Shown here piece by piece: positions 28,712 through 36,720 of a stretch of 64,000 bases of DNA. Each line of letters starts with the position of its first letter. Within the stretch, counting starts at the first letter, position 1. A model generated the notes under the pieces. It was not told where the DNA came from, did not search any database, and saw only the letters and a list, made by a program, of their open reading frames with translations. Made by a program: the position numbers and the translations under genes. Origin of the DNA: Chitinophagaceae bacterium (GTDB taxonomy: Bacteria; Bacteroidota; Bacteroidia; Chitinophagales; Chitinophagaceae); contig JADJKL010000002.1 of assembly GCA_016706055.1 (NCBI GenBank), positions 434,001 through 498,000 of the forward strand, given 5' to 3'.

Positions 28712-30028
28712 ATGAAATTATGTGCCCTATTATTTCTGCTGTTTACTACCCCTTGTTTTGCTCAAAAAGTGCCTGCAGGCCAGAAGAGTGTAAACGCCGG
28801 GAAAACAGCAGCGTTGGACAGTGCGACCTATAATTTTCTTTTTCCGGTAATAAAAATGATCCAGGTAGCAGAAGATCCGAAAAAAGGACCAGCTTTCCTG
28901 ATGAAGGAACTGCAGGAAACAAATCTTTTAGGCGCTGCAATCTATAAGGCACCCTTTTCTTTTGGCAATTTCAAATCTACCTTGCAAAAAATCAGCACCG
29001 ACAGAGCGAGGCAAACAACAACTTGGAGATGGGAGGGTATTTTCTTCGAAGCTCCTAAAGATGCTGGTGAAGAAGTGGTAAAAAGCATAAAGGTAAAGAG
29101 TGATAGTCTGCTGAACCTTTTAAAATATAAAAAAGCCAGTGGGCCAAATTCAGTCGATTATTTAAGGATCTGGATAACTACGATCAGTAAACCGTTTGGT
29201 GTAAAGGTGGTGTTAGATTTTTCAAAAAGCATTTTCAATACCGAACAGCAATCGGTTGATTCGCTGCAGGCACTGTATAAACCCCTCTTGTCAAAACCTG
29301 CTTTTGCTGCGGATGCCGCCAGGCGATGGGGATCTGCTTTAGAAATAGAAGGCTTTGACAGGAATAAAATTACCGGCTGGTTTCAGGATATTTTGGCAGA
29401 ACTGGCGAATACAAATTCGGAAGCAGCTTTTCAGATGCTTGTGGGAGTACCGGATTTTATGGACTACGCAGCAATGAACAAAAAATTACCCACAGACAAA
29501 CAAAGTGCAATTAAGGAGTGGGCCAAAAAGGAGGTTGATAAGTTTTACGAAGCAGAGCGACAAAAAGTGCAGGGTGACCCTGTTGCGGAGCAACAAAAGA
29601 AAATACAAACCGAAAAAGCACTTGATGGGTGCAGTACAATACCCGAGGATCAAAAGTATAAATATCAGTTGGGTGTCACGATGGTTACTACCAGCAATGG
29701 TACACCCTTCATTGTACGGTTAACGGCTATCGACTGCAGAATAAAAAAAGTGACCGTTACAAAACCTGGTAAACTATCCGCCCATGATTTTGTTATGACC
29801 CTTCCGTTTGAAGAGTATGAAAGATATAAGAAACATGATAAGCAATTTCACCGATGCACACAATGCGGGGGCGAAGGCGGCGAACGAGTAACCACATCCA
29901 CAACAAGAACAAAAGAACTTCCGTTTGGGTATTTTAGCGGCATCGAAACTAAATCTACAAGAACTACAACGAATACAGTTTGGAAGGAATGTTACAAATG
30001 TGACGGCACGGGTTGGGTGTTGCAGTAA
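28712..30028 (+). CDS. Secreted protein with C-terminal DnaJ-like zinc-finger motifs
   Basis: An intact 438-residue protein with a signal peptide (MKLCALLFLLFTTPCFAQ). The body is alpha-helical and Lys/Glu-rich with no recognised domain. Near the C terminus are two CxxC motifs separated by a beta insert, CTQCGGEG (about 385-392) and CYKCDGTGW (about 427-435), the CxxCxGxG form of DnaJ central zinc fingers, so a structural zinc ribbon is likely. Just before them, FVMTLPFEEYERYKKHDKQF is amphipathic. Probable periplasmic or surface location is inferred from the signal peptide. It stands alone between GIY-YIG element 1 and repeat B. Confidence 0.65.
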   Translation: MKLCALLFLLFTTPCFAQKVPAGQKSVNAGKTAALDSATYNFLFPVIKMIQVAEDPKKGPAFLMKELQETNLLGAAIYKAPFSFGNFKSTLQKISTDRARQTTTWRWEGIFFEAPKDAGEEVVKSIKVKSDSLLNLLKYKKASGPNSVDYLRIWITTISKPFGVKVVLDFSKSIFNTEQQSVDSLQALYKPLLSKPAFAADAARRWGSALEIEGFDRNKITGWFQDILAELANTNSEAAFQMLVGVPDFMDYAAMNKKLPTDKQSAIKEWAKKEVDKFYEAERQKVQGDPVAEQQKKIQTEKALDGCSTIPEDQKYKYQLGVTMVTTSNGTPFIVRLTAIDCRIKKVTVTKPGKLSAHDFVMTLPFEEYERYKKHDKQFHRCTQCGGEGGERVTTSTTRTKELPFGYFSGIETKSTRTTTNTVWKECYKCDGTGWVLQ

Positions 30029-30083
30029 GAAAGAAATGAAAGTTTTTCGCCTGGGCAAGTGTTCAATAAAAAACTTTTTTTCC

Positions 30084-30178
30084 CGTCGAGTCTTCCGCCT
30101 TGGCAGGTGTTCATCAAAAAACTACACGCCGTGGTTGGTGTTTTCTTCCACCAACCACATAAACTTAAAGACTCCCCC
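30084..30178 (+). repeat. Repeat family B, copy 3
   Basis: CCTTGGCAGGTGTTCATC, then ACTACACGCCGTGGTTGG and the perfect hairpin GTGGTTGGTG-TTTTCTTC-CACCAACCAC, ending CATAAACTTAAAGACTCC. It follows the zinc-finger protein gene and could act as a transcript-end hairpin. Confidence 0.7.
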
Positions 30179-30281
30179 AATTTGCTCTAAAAATAACTTA
30201 TCACAATGGTTGGGAAATACAAAACACCAACCTTTGCGTAAGAAAACCTGAAAGTTTGTTATTATCTTGTAGCAATTAGGA

Positions 30282-30638
30282 ATGACAAATAAAGAAACAA
30301 TCAGCTGGATATTTTTGGCAACGGCTCTTGCCTCACAAAAGCAGGCTACTAATATTAAAAGTATTGCAGAAATTGCAGATGGTATAAATCATGCTGTGCC
30401 TACAGAAAAAGAATTAAAAACATCTTTGTCATGGCTTATAGAAAATGATTGGATTAAAAAAACAACTGGGAAGTACAGTCTTACAAAAAAAGGAATAGTT
30501 AACTATAACTTCGCATCATTGAAAACCAATCTCTTTAAATATCTGGCAAAATATAGAAAGAATGATCTGAAAGTGCAGATTGCTTCGGCCTTTCAGCACC
30601 CAACTCCCATTAAAACATCACTAACGGCCTCGAAATGA
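30282..30638 (+). CDS. Small winged-helix-like protein whose C terminus is repeat A
   Basis: A 118-residue frame. Residues 1-90 look like a helix-turn-helix/winged-helix domain: an N-terminal helix, EIADGINHAVPTEKELKTSL as a recognition-like helix pair, then WLIENDWIKKTTGKYSLTKK as the wing, resembling small DprA-C/PadR-like folds. The last about 20 residues (VQIASAFQHPTPIKTSLTAS) are the translation of repeat A, whose start at 30576 falls inside the frame. The native C terminus has therefore been replaced by the repeat. DNA-binding function is inferred from the fold only. Confidence 0.5.
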   Translation: MTNKETISWIFLATALASQKQATNIKSIAEIADGINHAVPTEKELKTSLSWLIENDWIKKTTGKYSLTKKGIVNYNFASLKTNLFKYLAKYRKNDLKVQIASAFQHPTPIKTSLTASK

Positions 30639-30767
30639 CGATCCTATTTGTGGTTTGTCATTGTGAGGCATGCAAAACCCTTCAATTGCAATAGTTCGCC
30701 AATTGCTGCCAGCTAACCTCATAAGCACTACCTCAAATCAATTAAATTGCATAAACAATAACCTTCC
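30576..30767 (+). repeat. Repeat family A, copy 3, upstream of GIY-YIG gene 2
   Basis: CAGATTGCTTCGGCCTTTCA at the left. Stem-loop 30627-30669 with changes in both arms (CCTCGAAATGACGA and TTGTCATTGTGAGG). Tail CCTCAAATCAATTAAATTGC, then AAACAATAAC before the GIY-YIG ATG, as in copy 1. Confidence 0.85.
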
Positions 30768-31062
30768 ATGGGCGGCCACGTCTACATCATGTGCAATACA
30801 AATAACACCACACTATACACTGGTGTAACATCAAACCTGCCTGCCAGAGTAGCACAACACAAAGAAAAAGAAAACCCAAAAAGTTTCACCGCAAAATACA
30901 ATTGCATAAAATTGGTCTACTATAAATGGTTCGACACTATAAACGAAGCAATTGCCGAAGAGAAAAGAATAAAAGGCGGCAGCAGAGAAAAAGAAAGAAA
31001 TTTTAATTAATAGTATAAATCCTGAATGGAAAGATTTGTATGAAGAAACCTTGTTCAGGTAA
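30768..31062 (+). CDS. GIY-YIG nuclease family protein, copy 2 (frameshifted near C terminus)
   Basis: Nearly identical to the gene at 28163, with a few conservative changes. The raw frame ends at 31010 because of one extra A in the run at about 30990. Removing it restores 97 residues and the same ending as copy 1 (WKDLYEET, then FR and stop). VYIMC, LYTGV, the RVAQHKEK helix and the EEKRIKGGSR segment are retained. Both copies are broken at the same Lys-rich codon stretch, one by loss and one by gain of an A, which is curious. It is flanked by repeat A copies 3 and 4. Confidence 0.85.
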
Positions 31063-31096
31063 AACTTTCACGCCGTGGTGTATGAACCTGAATGTA

Positions 31097-31165
31097 CAGA
31101 TTGCTTCGGCCTTTCAGTACTCCAATCCCATTAAAACATCACTAACGGCCTCGCAATGCACAACT
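31097..31165 (+). repeat. Repeat family A, copy 4 (left part), downstream of GIY-YIG gene 2
   Basis: CAGATTGCTTCGGCCTTTCA through CTAACGGCCTCGCAATG, then diverges, so only the left arm of the stem-loop remains. The preceding bases (CGCCGTGGTGTATGAACCTG) match the segment before copy 2. Confidence 0.8.
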
Positions 31166-31172
31166 CGTCCGT

Positions 31173-31219
31173 AAAAGTGGCATTTCACTTTTGGCAAAAA
31201 AAGAGTAAATTTGTACAAA
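31173..31219 (+). promoter_or_regulatory. Putative promoter and operator of the toxin-antitoxin pair
   Basis: TAAATTTG (31206-31213) fits the -7 consensus. TTTC at 31183-31186 lies 19 bases upstream as a near -33 box. An inverted repeat AAAAGTG/CACTTTT (31173-31192) covers the -33, and a perfect 10-bp palindrome TTTGTACAAA (31210-31219) overlaps the -7. Both are positioned for autoregulation. Confidence 0.45.
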
Positions 31220-31229
31220 GCAAAAAGCA

Positions 31230-31457
31230 ATGGGTAGCCCCTTATCATTGAGAGATAAATTACATCAGTACATTGATGTAGCCGATGAGCAAAAGCTTAA
31301 CGCCATCTATACCTTGCTCGAAGATGAAATAAACGGCAGTTACGTTCAGGAAGACATTGCAGAATTTCACCGCCGCAGGCAAAACCATCTTGATGGTACT
31401 AGCAAATCTTTAACAGCTGAAGAATCCTTAAACGCCGCCCGTCAGCAAAAGAAATAG
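31230..31457 (+). CDS. Putative type II antitoxin
   Basis: A 75-residue acidic, helical protein: LHQYIDVADEQKLNAIYTLLEDE is one long helix, followed by FHRRRQNHLDGTSKSLTAEESL. Small proteins with this pattern precede ParE/RelE toxins in Bacteroidota. The stop is followed after one base by the toxin start, giving strict coupling. It probably neutralises the toxin and, with it, represses the promoter at 31206. The assignment rests mainly on the neighbour. Confidence 0.65.
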   Translation: MGSPLSLRDKLHQYIDVADEQKLNAIYTLLEDEINGSYVQEDIAEFHRRRQNHLDGTSKSLTAEESLNAARQQKK

Positions 31458-31458
31458 T

Positions 31459-31763
31459 ATGCCTTTTACTGTAATTGTAAAACAGGAAGCCCACAACGAC
31501 ACTGTTGATGCTTATTACTACTATGAAGAAAAGCTAACCGGCCTGGGCGAAAAGTTTCTTATTGCACTGCAAATGCGATATGATGATATTGCAACTAATC
31601 CAACTTTTTTCAGCTATATAGACGAGGACCCGTTGAAAGTACTGCGGGATGTTGCTTGAAAAATTTTTTTGTAGTTGTTTACGAGATCCTTGAAACTGAA
31701 GTGGTAGTTTACGCCGTACACAATACTTATAAACATCCTCAAAATAAACTCAGGAAAATATAA
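31459..31763 (+). CDS. ParE/RelE-superfamily toxin (frameshifted)
   Basis: Restoring one base at about 31655 gives 101 residues. The N-terminal helix VKQEAHNDTVDAYYYYEEKLTGLGEKFL is typical of ParE (helical hairpin), and the second frame supplies the beta sheet: VLRDV, then LKNFFVVVYEILETEVVVYAVHNTYKHP, matching the ParE FPY-x-I-x-Y...V-H-x-x-R-x-P pattern. ParE toxins poison gyrase and RelE toxins cleave mRNA. The family here is ParE-like by helix content. If the frameshift is real, the toxin is inactive. Confidence 0.7.
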
Positions 31764-31919
31764 AGCTCACCCAATTCACTCAGTCGATGGCTTCTGGAAA
31801 GTAAGTTGGCAAAAAATAGTAGTCAATTAATCTTCCATTTGTAATTAGAATGAAATCAGTTGGTTACAAAATGTAACCAACCAAAATTTTACATTGGTTG
31901 GTAAAAGAACCTGAATATG

Positions 31920-31985
31920 CAGATTGCTTCTGCCTTTCAGCATCCCACTCCCATTAAAACATCACTACCGGCCTCGCAATGACGA
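31920..31985 (+). repeat. Repeat family A, copy 5 (left part)
   Basis: CAGATTGCTTCTGCCTTTCA through CCTCGCAATGACGAGAG, without the right arm. It is preceded by TTGGTTGGTAAAAGAACCTG, the usual left flank. A solo copy without a nuclease gene. Confidence 0.75.
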
Positions 31986-32009
31986 GAGTTGAACAAAAAA
32001 ATAGTTATG

Positions 32010-33387
32010 CTAAAGATATCTATAAAAAATATCAGTATTAAAAACAAACAAATTATTATTGCCTGGATTGCCGACTAGAGCTAAAACATACCTACCATTC
32101 GTAGTTGCATTAATTTTTTCAAACTCTGAAGAAACATTCGTCCTCATTAATACATTTCCGTTATTATAATCTAAAACCATAAATTCATAATCGGTAGAAA
32201 ACTCCCGTCCCCGATAATAAATAATATTTTGATCGTTTGGCCGGTAACTAAAATCGGCCGTATTAGAGTATCTGTTATCAAACTGAGAATTATAACTAGG
32301 AGAATTTGTTCCGATAATACCCTGATAGAGGTAGCTTGCGACAAACAATTTATCTTCTTTTTTACTAGGCACTGTATAATGATTTGGATTACTAGATGGA
32401 TAGTTTAATTCAGTCATTCTTTGGTTGTCACAATCTAATACTGCGCCTCTACCCAAGCTATACTCCCTATTCATATAAATTTTTGTCTTATTATAATTTG
32501 CTTTTGGACCATAGACAAGACTAAAAGGCAAACCCTCCATTAATTGAAGATATCCAATCCGGATGGGCATAAATAGTATCATTAAATCTGCTGTCAAGAA
32601 TCCTCCACCGAGTATTACCATACACAACCTTTCCGGTTACTACTACCCCATATCCATTATACCCAAAGTCTAAATCATAAACAGCAAGATGATGGAGTGG
32701 ATTATCATATTGATCATGTGGAATAGCTATTGTTTTTTCTATAATACCATTTGCAGGATTCATAATATAAACCTTATCAATATCGGTTGTGTAAAATGGA
32801 TAATTAAGAATGTAAAACTTTTGATTATATGGGTTGATTACAATTTTTGCAGGCTTAAAATTTAAACTATATTTTCTAATATAATTTGTATCCTCCAAAC
32901 CAATACAATAAATTTGATTTGGAGCACTTGTAACTACCCAACAATAGTTGTTGTCATTTGTTACAACATAATTCATTATAACTCCTTCAATCGGAAGCTT
33001 TCGGGAATAGTATGAAAATGCTACGGTGTCTTTAAATGTTTTACCATCCTGATCATGAACTAAAAATTCAAATTGGTAGTCATTACCTAATCTCGCACAC
33101 AGCAAATTATAAAATTTTATAGTCGTCCCATTATTCGACAAAGAGTAACGAAGATCCGGAAGGCAATAATTACTAATTAGTATTATATGGTTTACATCAA
33201 CCCTTTTGTTGAAGTTAAGTTGAAAAGTGTCAAGTATTCCTTTAGCTAAGTTCCCGATTGTAAAAGATGAGCTATTCAGTTTAATTGGCGTATAAACTGG
33301 TGGCGGAGGAGGAATAATATCAGCACCATTCTTTTTGCAACTTAAAAAGAATAGAGGTATCATTAATATAAAAATATATTTAACCAT
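32010..33387 (-). CDS. Uncharacterised lipoprotein, probable beta-propeller (frameshifted)
   Basis: A lipoprotein signal (MVKYIFILMIPLFFLSCKKN, lipobox FLSC) opens at 33387. An in-frame ATG ten codons upstream, at 33417, is less likely because it would lengthen the leader. About 460 residues result after one repair near 32560-32570. After an Ig-like strand region come repeated short blades such as NYCWVVTSAPNQIYCIGLED, KFYILNYPFYTTDIDKVYIM, FVASYLYQG and GRYVLALVGNPGNNNLFVFN. This is the periodic pattern of YVTN/quinoprotein-type beta-propellers. It is probably anchored in the outer membrane. Function unknown. It is flanked by repeat A copies 5 and 6. Confidence 0.6.
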
Positions 33388-33490
33388 TATATTCCTTTGT
33401 CCAAAAAATGATTTCATCAAAATTATAATGTAAAAATCCAAACTAAAAATAAATGTTTTTTACTGTGGTTGCTGTAAGAAGCTGAGTAAG

Positions 33491-33650
33491 CAGATTGCTT
33501 CAGCCTTTCAGCACCCTACTCCCATTAAAACATCACTAACGGCCTCGCAATGACGATCCTTAGTTGTGGTTCGTAATTGCGAGGTCAATACACAACTCAT
33601 CAATTGCAAAGGTTCATCAATTGGCCGAAGCAATCTCATAATCATTTCCG
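33491..33650 (+). repeat. Repeat family A, copy 6 (full, solo)
   Basis: CAGATTGCTTCAGCCTTTCA. Stem-loop 33542-33584 with arms CCTCGCAATGACGA and TCGTAATTGCGAGG. Tail ATCAATTGGCCGAAGCAATC. It is followed by a fragment of family B (CCTAGGCAGGTTTTCTTCCA). There is no nuclease gene. Confidence 0.8.
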
Positions 33651-33713
33651 CCTAGGCAGGTTTTCTTCCACTAACCGTGTCATTAAAATCTTAAATTCGC
33701 TTAAACAATAAAT

Positions 33714-34467
33714 ATGAAAGTAATAATTGTTGCCATTCTACTATTTTTCACAAATAGTCTCAATGCAAAATGCCCAATCAGAATACTGTTTTTATAGTTT
33801 CGGTTTCATATATGATGAATATAATATTCCTTTATCAAACGCCTTAGTTGAAATTTATGATAAAGACATTAGACAAGATAAAATGTTAGGGAGAGTCAAT
33901 ACAGACGCAAAAGGATTTTACAGTTTTAGGTTCATAGGTCAAGCAGCCGATCCTGAATATAAGGGCCCAGATGTTTTTCTTAAAGTATATCCTTCAGGAA
34001 TCCAAAACATGCATGTCAAATCTAAAATCTGGTTCAATGTGAAAGAATTTACAACCATTGACTTCAAGATAGACAATACCGAAATAAAGCCCTTAAATGA
34101 ATTTGATTTATTATCTGATAGCCTATCAGGCCCTGTACCACCTCAATATATGAATGAGATTTGGGAAACATTTACGGATGACGATGTTAATTTTATCGCT
34201 GGAGAAAGCTATTTAACTGAAACCTCTGTTCGAGCATTATTAAGTTCTTTTAAATTTGCTAAAATCACAAATCGAAATCTTCGCCTTTCCCAATTCAAAA
34301 ATATTCCAAATAAATTACTCGCTGCTTTTTTTTACGGGTTACTTAGTGAAGGGATACCTAATAATATTGAAAAGATAGAAAGTATGCAGAAAGAAACAAT
34401 TCGTAGTACTATAAAAAGAGCTGTTGATAAGAATATTATTTCAGGTAGAATTCTTTTAAGTTTATAA
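33714..34467 (+). CDS. Secreted protein with transthyretin-like and Tc-toxin-N-terminal-like regions (frameshifted, probably truncated)
   Basis: A signal peptide (MKVIIVAILLFFTNSLNA) starts at 33714. Removing one A from the run at about 33770 joins it to the rest, giving 250 residues. Residues 25-110 form a carboxypeptidase-regulatory/transthyretin-like beta sandwich: GFIYDEYNIPLSNALVEIYD, GRVNTDAKGFYSFRF, DVFLKVYP. Residues 150-245 hold a helical segment with NKLLAAFFYGLLSEGIPNNI, which resembles the N-terminal helical region of Tc-toxin A/neuraminidase-like giant proteins of Bacteroidota. Those proteins are normally much longer, so this may be a broken remnant. The comparison is from memory and needs a search. 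Confidence 0.45.
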
Positions 34468-34593
34468 AATAGTTACGCCGTAGTTGGTGTTCTGAACTTG
34501 TCGAAATATCTCCACCAGCCACATGTATTAAAACCTTCTCTCCATTTTAAAAATATCAACAGATTAAAAACACCAACAACGGAGTAAAAAGAA

Positions 34594-34616
34594 GCCCGGC
34601 GCTATGCACCGGGCTC
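34594..34616 (-). terminator. Rho-independent terminator of the small basic gene
   Basis: Read on the minus strand: AGCCCGG, loop TGCATAGCG, CCGGGCT, then TCTTTTT. It lies about 15 bases after the stop of the 31-codon gene at 34631. Confidence 0.8.
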
Positions 34617-34630
34617 TCTGTGTAATTACA

Positions 34631-34726
34631 TTACCGTAATTTTTTCTTTGGATTCGCTTTCTTCTGTGCTGAGCTTTTCTTTTTAGTAGGTTTATTCTTC
34701 CTGGGTTCAGCTGTCTTTTTCGGCAT
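34631..34726 (-). CDS. Small Lys-rich basic peptide (31 aa)
   Basis: A 31-codon frame starting MPKKTAEPRKNKPTKK and ending NPKKKLR. It has roughly 14 Lys/Arg and a single acidic residue, with Pro and Ala between. The composition is like bacterial histone-H1-like tails or nucleoid-binding peptides. The dedicated terminator 15 bases downstream argues it is a real transcribed gene. A weak ribosome-binding region precedes it, as is usual in Bacteroidota. Nucleic-acid binding is inferred from charge alone. It could instead be a ribosome-associated peptide. Confidence 0.6.
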   Translation of the reverse strand: MPKKTAEPRKNKPTKKKSSAQKKANPKKKLR

Positions 34727-34978
34727 AAAATTAAATTTAAGGTTAGTGAATTATTTATCTGGCTGAACAGAATTTCTTTCCGTACTTCAATGTTGTCCTT
34801 TCAGTAGCAGTAACTATACAGCCAGATTAAAAGAAAACAAAGATATGCCTATAATGTTAAATACTATATATGATCAAGGTTAGCCGCCGGGTATATTGTA
34901 TATCTTTTCCGCCTTGGCAGGTGTTCTACAAAAGACTACACGGTGGTTGGTATAGAAAACTGAATGTGCAGATTACTT

Positions 34979-35100
34979 CGTTTTCAGCAACCCACTCCCA
35001 TTAAAACATCAGTAACGGCCTCGCAATGCATAATCCATCAATTGCAAAGGATTATCAATTGCCCGAAGCAATCTCCGCCCCGACTAGTGTTCATCCAGCC
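34979..35100 (+). repeat. Repeat family A, copy 7 (diverged)
   Basis: CAGATTACTTCGTTTTCAGC, then CCATTAAAACATCAGTAACG and CCTCGCAATG. The right arm is missing. The tail ATTGCCCGAAGCAATCTCC is present. It is preceded by family B remnants at 34908-34945. Confidence 0.7.
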
Positions 35101-35185
35101 ACCACATCATTTAAAGTTTTCTGCTCTTTCCTAAATTTAGCTTTACCACCAAAATCTATATCTTTATTGACACACAGTATTATCT

Positions 35186-36139
35186 ATGAGATTATTATTT
35201 ACAATATCGCTTTTGATTGCGGCCATTCAACTATCTGGACAAACTATTGAAAAATATTACGACTATAAATGGAATGAATGTGAGGCGGATGAGGCAAGAT
35301 TTTATTGCCAGATAATTAAAACAGATTCGGGATATGTTCGAAAAGATTATTTCATACATGAAAAGAAATTCCAGATGGTGGGGAAATACAAAGACAAAGA
35401 AACCAAAATAAATGATGGACAGTTTCATTATTTCTATTCCAACGGAACAGTTTCATCTACCGGCATATTTAAAGAGGGCAAAAAAGAAGGCCTATGGTAT
35501 TCTTTTTATAGTAATGGGAATATAAAAGATTCTTCAGTTTATTTAAATGGAGAAAGAACAGGGACAAGTTTATCCTGGCACCCCAATGGTTTTATGAAGG
35601 ATTCAATAATCATAAATAATGATGAAACAGGTGTAAGTGTAAGCTGGTTCGACAATGGCAATCCTTCTTCTGCAGGTTTTCTTAGACAGAGAACAAAGCC
35701 ACACGGCATCTGGAAATATTTTCATATAAATGGTAACTTAAGTTCCAAAGAAGTTTATGAAAATGGAAAGCTGACCAGTAAAACCTATTATGATGAATCG
35801 GGAGTGGAACTAAAAGATGCAAAGAGAAAAGATGCCGAAGCCAGTTTCCCAGGCAAAACGGATGCATGGCTAAATTATTTGCATGGGAACAGTTGGTTCC
35901 CTGAGCAATTCAGATTTACAAACAATGACAAAGCTGTTGTTGTAGTTACTTTTACTGTAAATGAAGAAGGGAAAGTGGAAGATGCATTTGTTAGCACTCC
36001 ATTATATCCGGCTTTTGATAAAATTGCTTTGGATGCAGTTAAAAATTCGCCCAAATGGAAACCTGCAATAAGCCATAACAGAGCGGTAAAAGCATGGTTC
36101 AGCCAACCAGTTACATTTGTAGATGTAAATCAGCAATAA
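35186..36139 (+). CDS. MORN-repeat protein with C-terminal TonB domain
   Basis: An intact 317-residue protein with a signal peptide (MRLLFTISLLIAAIQLSGQ). Residues about 70-200 contain five or six MORN-like repeats (YFYSNGTVSSTGIFKEGKKEG, WYSFYSNGNIKDS, SWHPNGFMKD, KYFHINGNLSSKEVYENGK), as in YwqK-type proteins. Residues about 240-315 form a TonB C-terminal domain: VVVTFTVNEEGKVEDAFV, AFDKIALDAVKNSPKWKPA and PVTFV. There is no N-terminal transmembrane anchor or Pro-rich spacer, so it is not a classical energy transducer. The TonB fold probably serves as a periplasmic binding module. Confidence 0.8.
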   Translation: MRLLFTISLLIAAIQLSGQTIEKYYDYKWNECEADEARFYCQIIKTDSGYVRKDYFIHEKKFQMVGKYKDKETKINDGQFHYFYSNGTVSSTGIFKEGKKEGLWYSFYSNGNIKDSSVYLNGERTGTSLSWHPNGFMKDSIIINNDETGVSVSWFDNGNPSSAGFLRQRTKPHGIWKYFHINGNLSSKEVYENGKLTSKTYYDESGVELKDAKRKDAEASFPGKTDAWLNYLHGNSWFPEQFRFTNNDKAVVVVTFTVNEEGKVEDAFVSTPLYPAFDKIALDAVKNSPKWKPAISHNRAVKAWFSQPVTFVDVNQQ

Positions 36140-36177
36140 ACACTTCGCACCGTAGTTGGTGCAAAAAACTGAATGTG

Positions 36178-36370
36178 CAGATTACTTCGTTTTTCAGCAC
36201 CCCACTCCCATTAAAACATCGCTAACGGCCTCGCAATGACGATTCTTAGTTGCAGTCCGTCATTGCGAGGTCAATGTACAACTTTTCAATTGCAAAGGAT
36301 CATCAATTGGCCGAAGCAACCACATAAGTACATTCTCAAATCAATTAAATACTTCCGTCTTTGCAGATGT
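36178..36370 (+). repeat. Repeat family A, copy 8 (full, solo)
   Basis: CAGATTACTTCGTTTTTCAG. Stem-loop 36228-36270 with arms CCTCGCAATGACGA and CCGTCATTGCGAGG. Tail CTCAAATCAATTAAATAC, then CTTTGCAGATGTTC of family B. It starts 38 bases after the MORN-TonB stop. Confidence 0.8.
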
Positions 36371-36720
36371 TCTTAAAAGACACAAACAATAATGCAAAAA
36401 CAAATGAAGTGAACTGTCCGAAAAAATCGGACTGTTGCCAGCCGAATCTCACAGCCTAGCCTAGTGGAAGAGTGGACTCGGCGTTAATCTATACTTTAAA
36501 ACTGTGATAGTAATCTGTAAGGTTGCTGATGAAGGTCATAGTCCAGCAACTTAATCCGTCGTTATTTTACAATGAAATGAGTATCACTAAATCAAAAACA
36601 TTTTCGGTCAGGCAAAATAAATTGTGGCCAATGTTTAAAGCATGAGTGCAGTTGTTTTTTTATGCTCATCCATCGCAAAATTTCAATAACTCAATGTTTA
36701 CTTTATAAAAACAAACAGAA
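36371..36720. other. Gene-free region before arsD with repeat C fragment
   Basis: No gene seen. A short hairpin GTCCGA-AAAAA-TCGGAC lies at 36416-36432. The left stem-loop of repeat family C lies at 36436-36500 (GCCGAATC...GACTCGGC then GTTAATC). The remaining 200 bases before arsD are AT-rich, with no clear arsR gene, -7 consensus or operator. Confidence 0.6.

Noticed and set aside
35186..36139. Classical TonB energy transducer
   Set aside because: The TonB C-terminal domain is present, but there is no inner-membrane anchor or Pro-rich spacer. The N terminus is a cleavable-type signal followed by MORN repeats.
27275..36370. CRISPR array formed by the many repeats
   Set aside because: The repeats are 60-250 bases, irregularly spaced by hundreds of bases and separated by genes. 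There are no short regular spacers and no cas genes.
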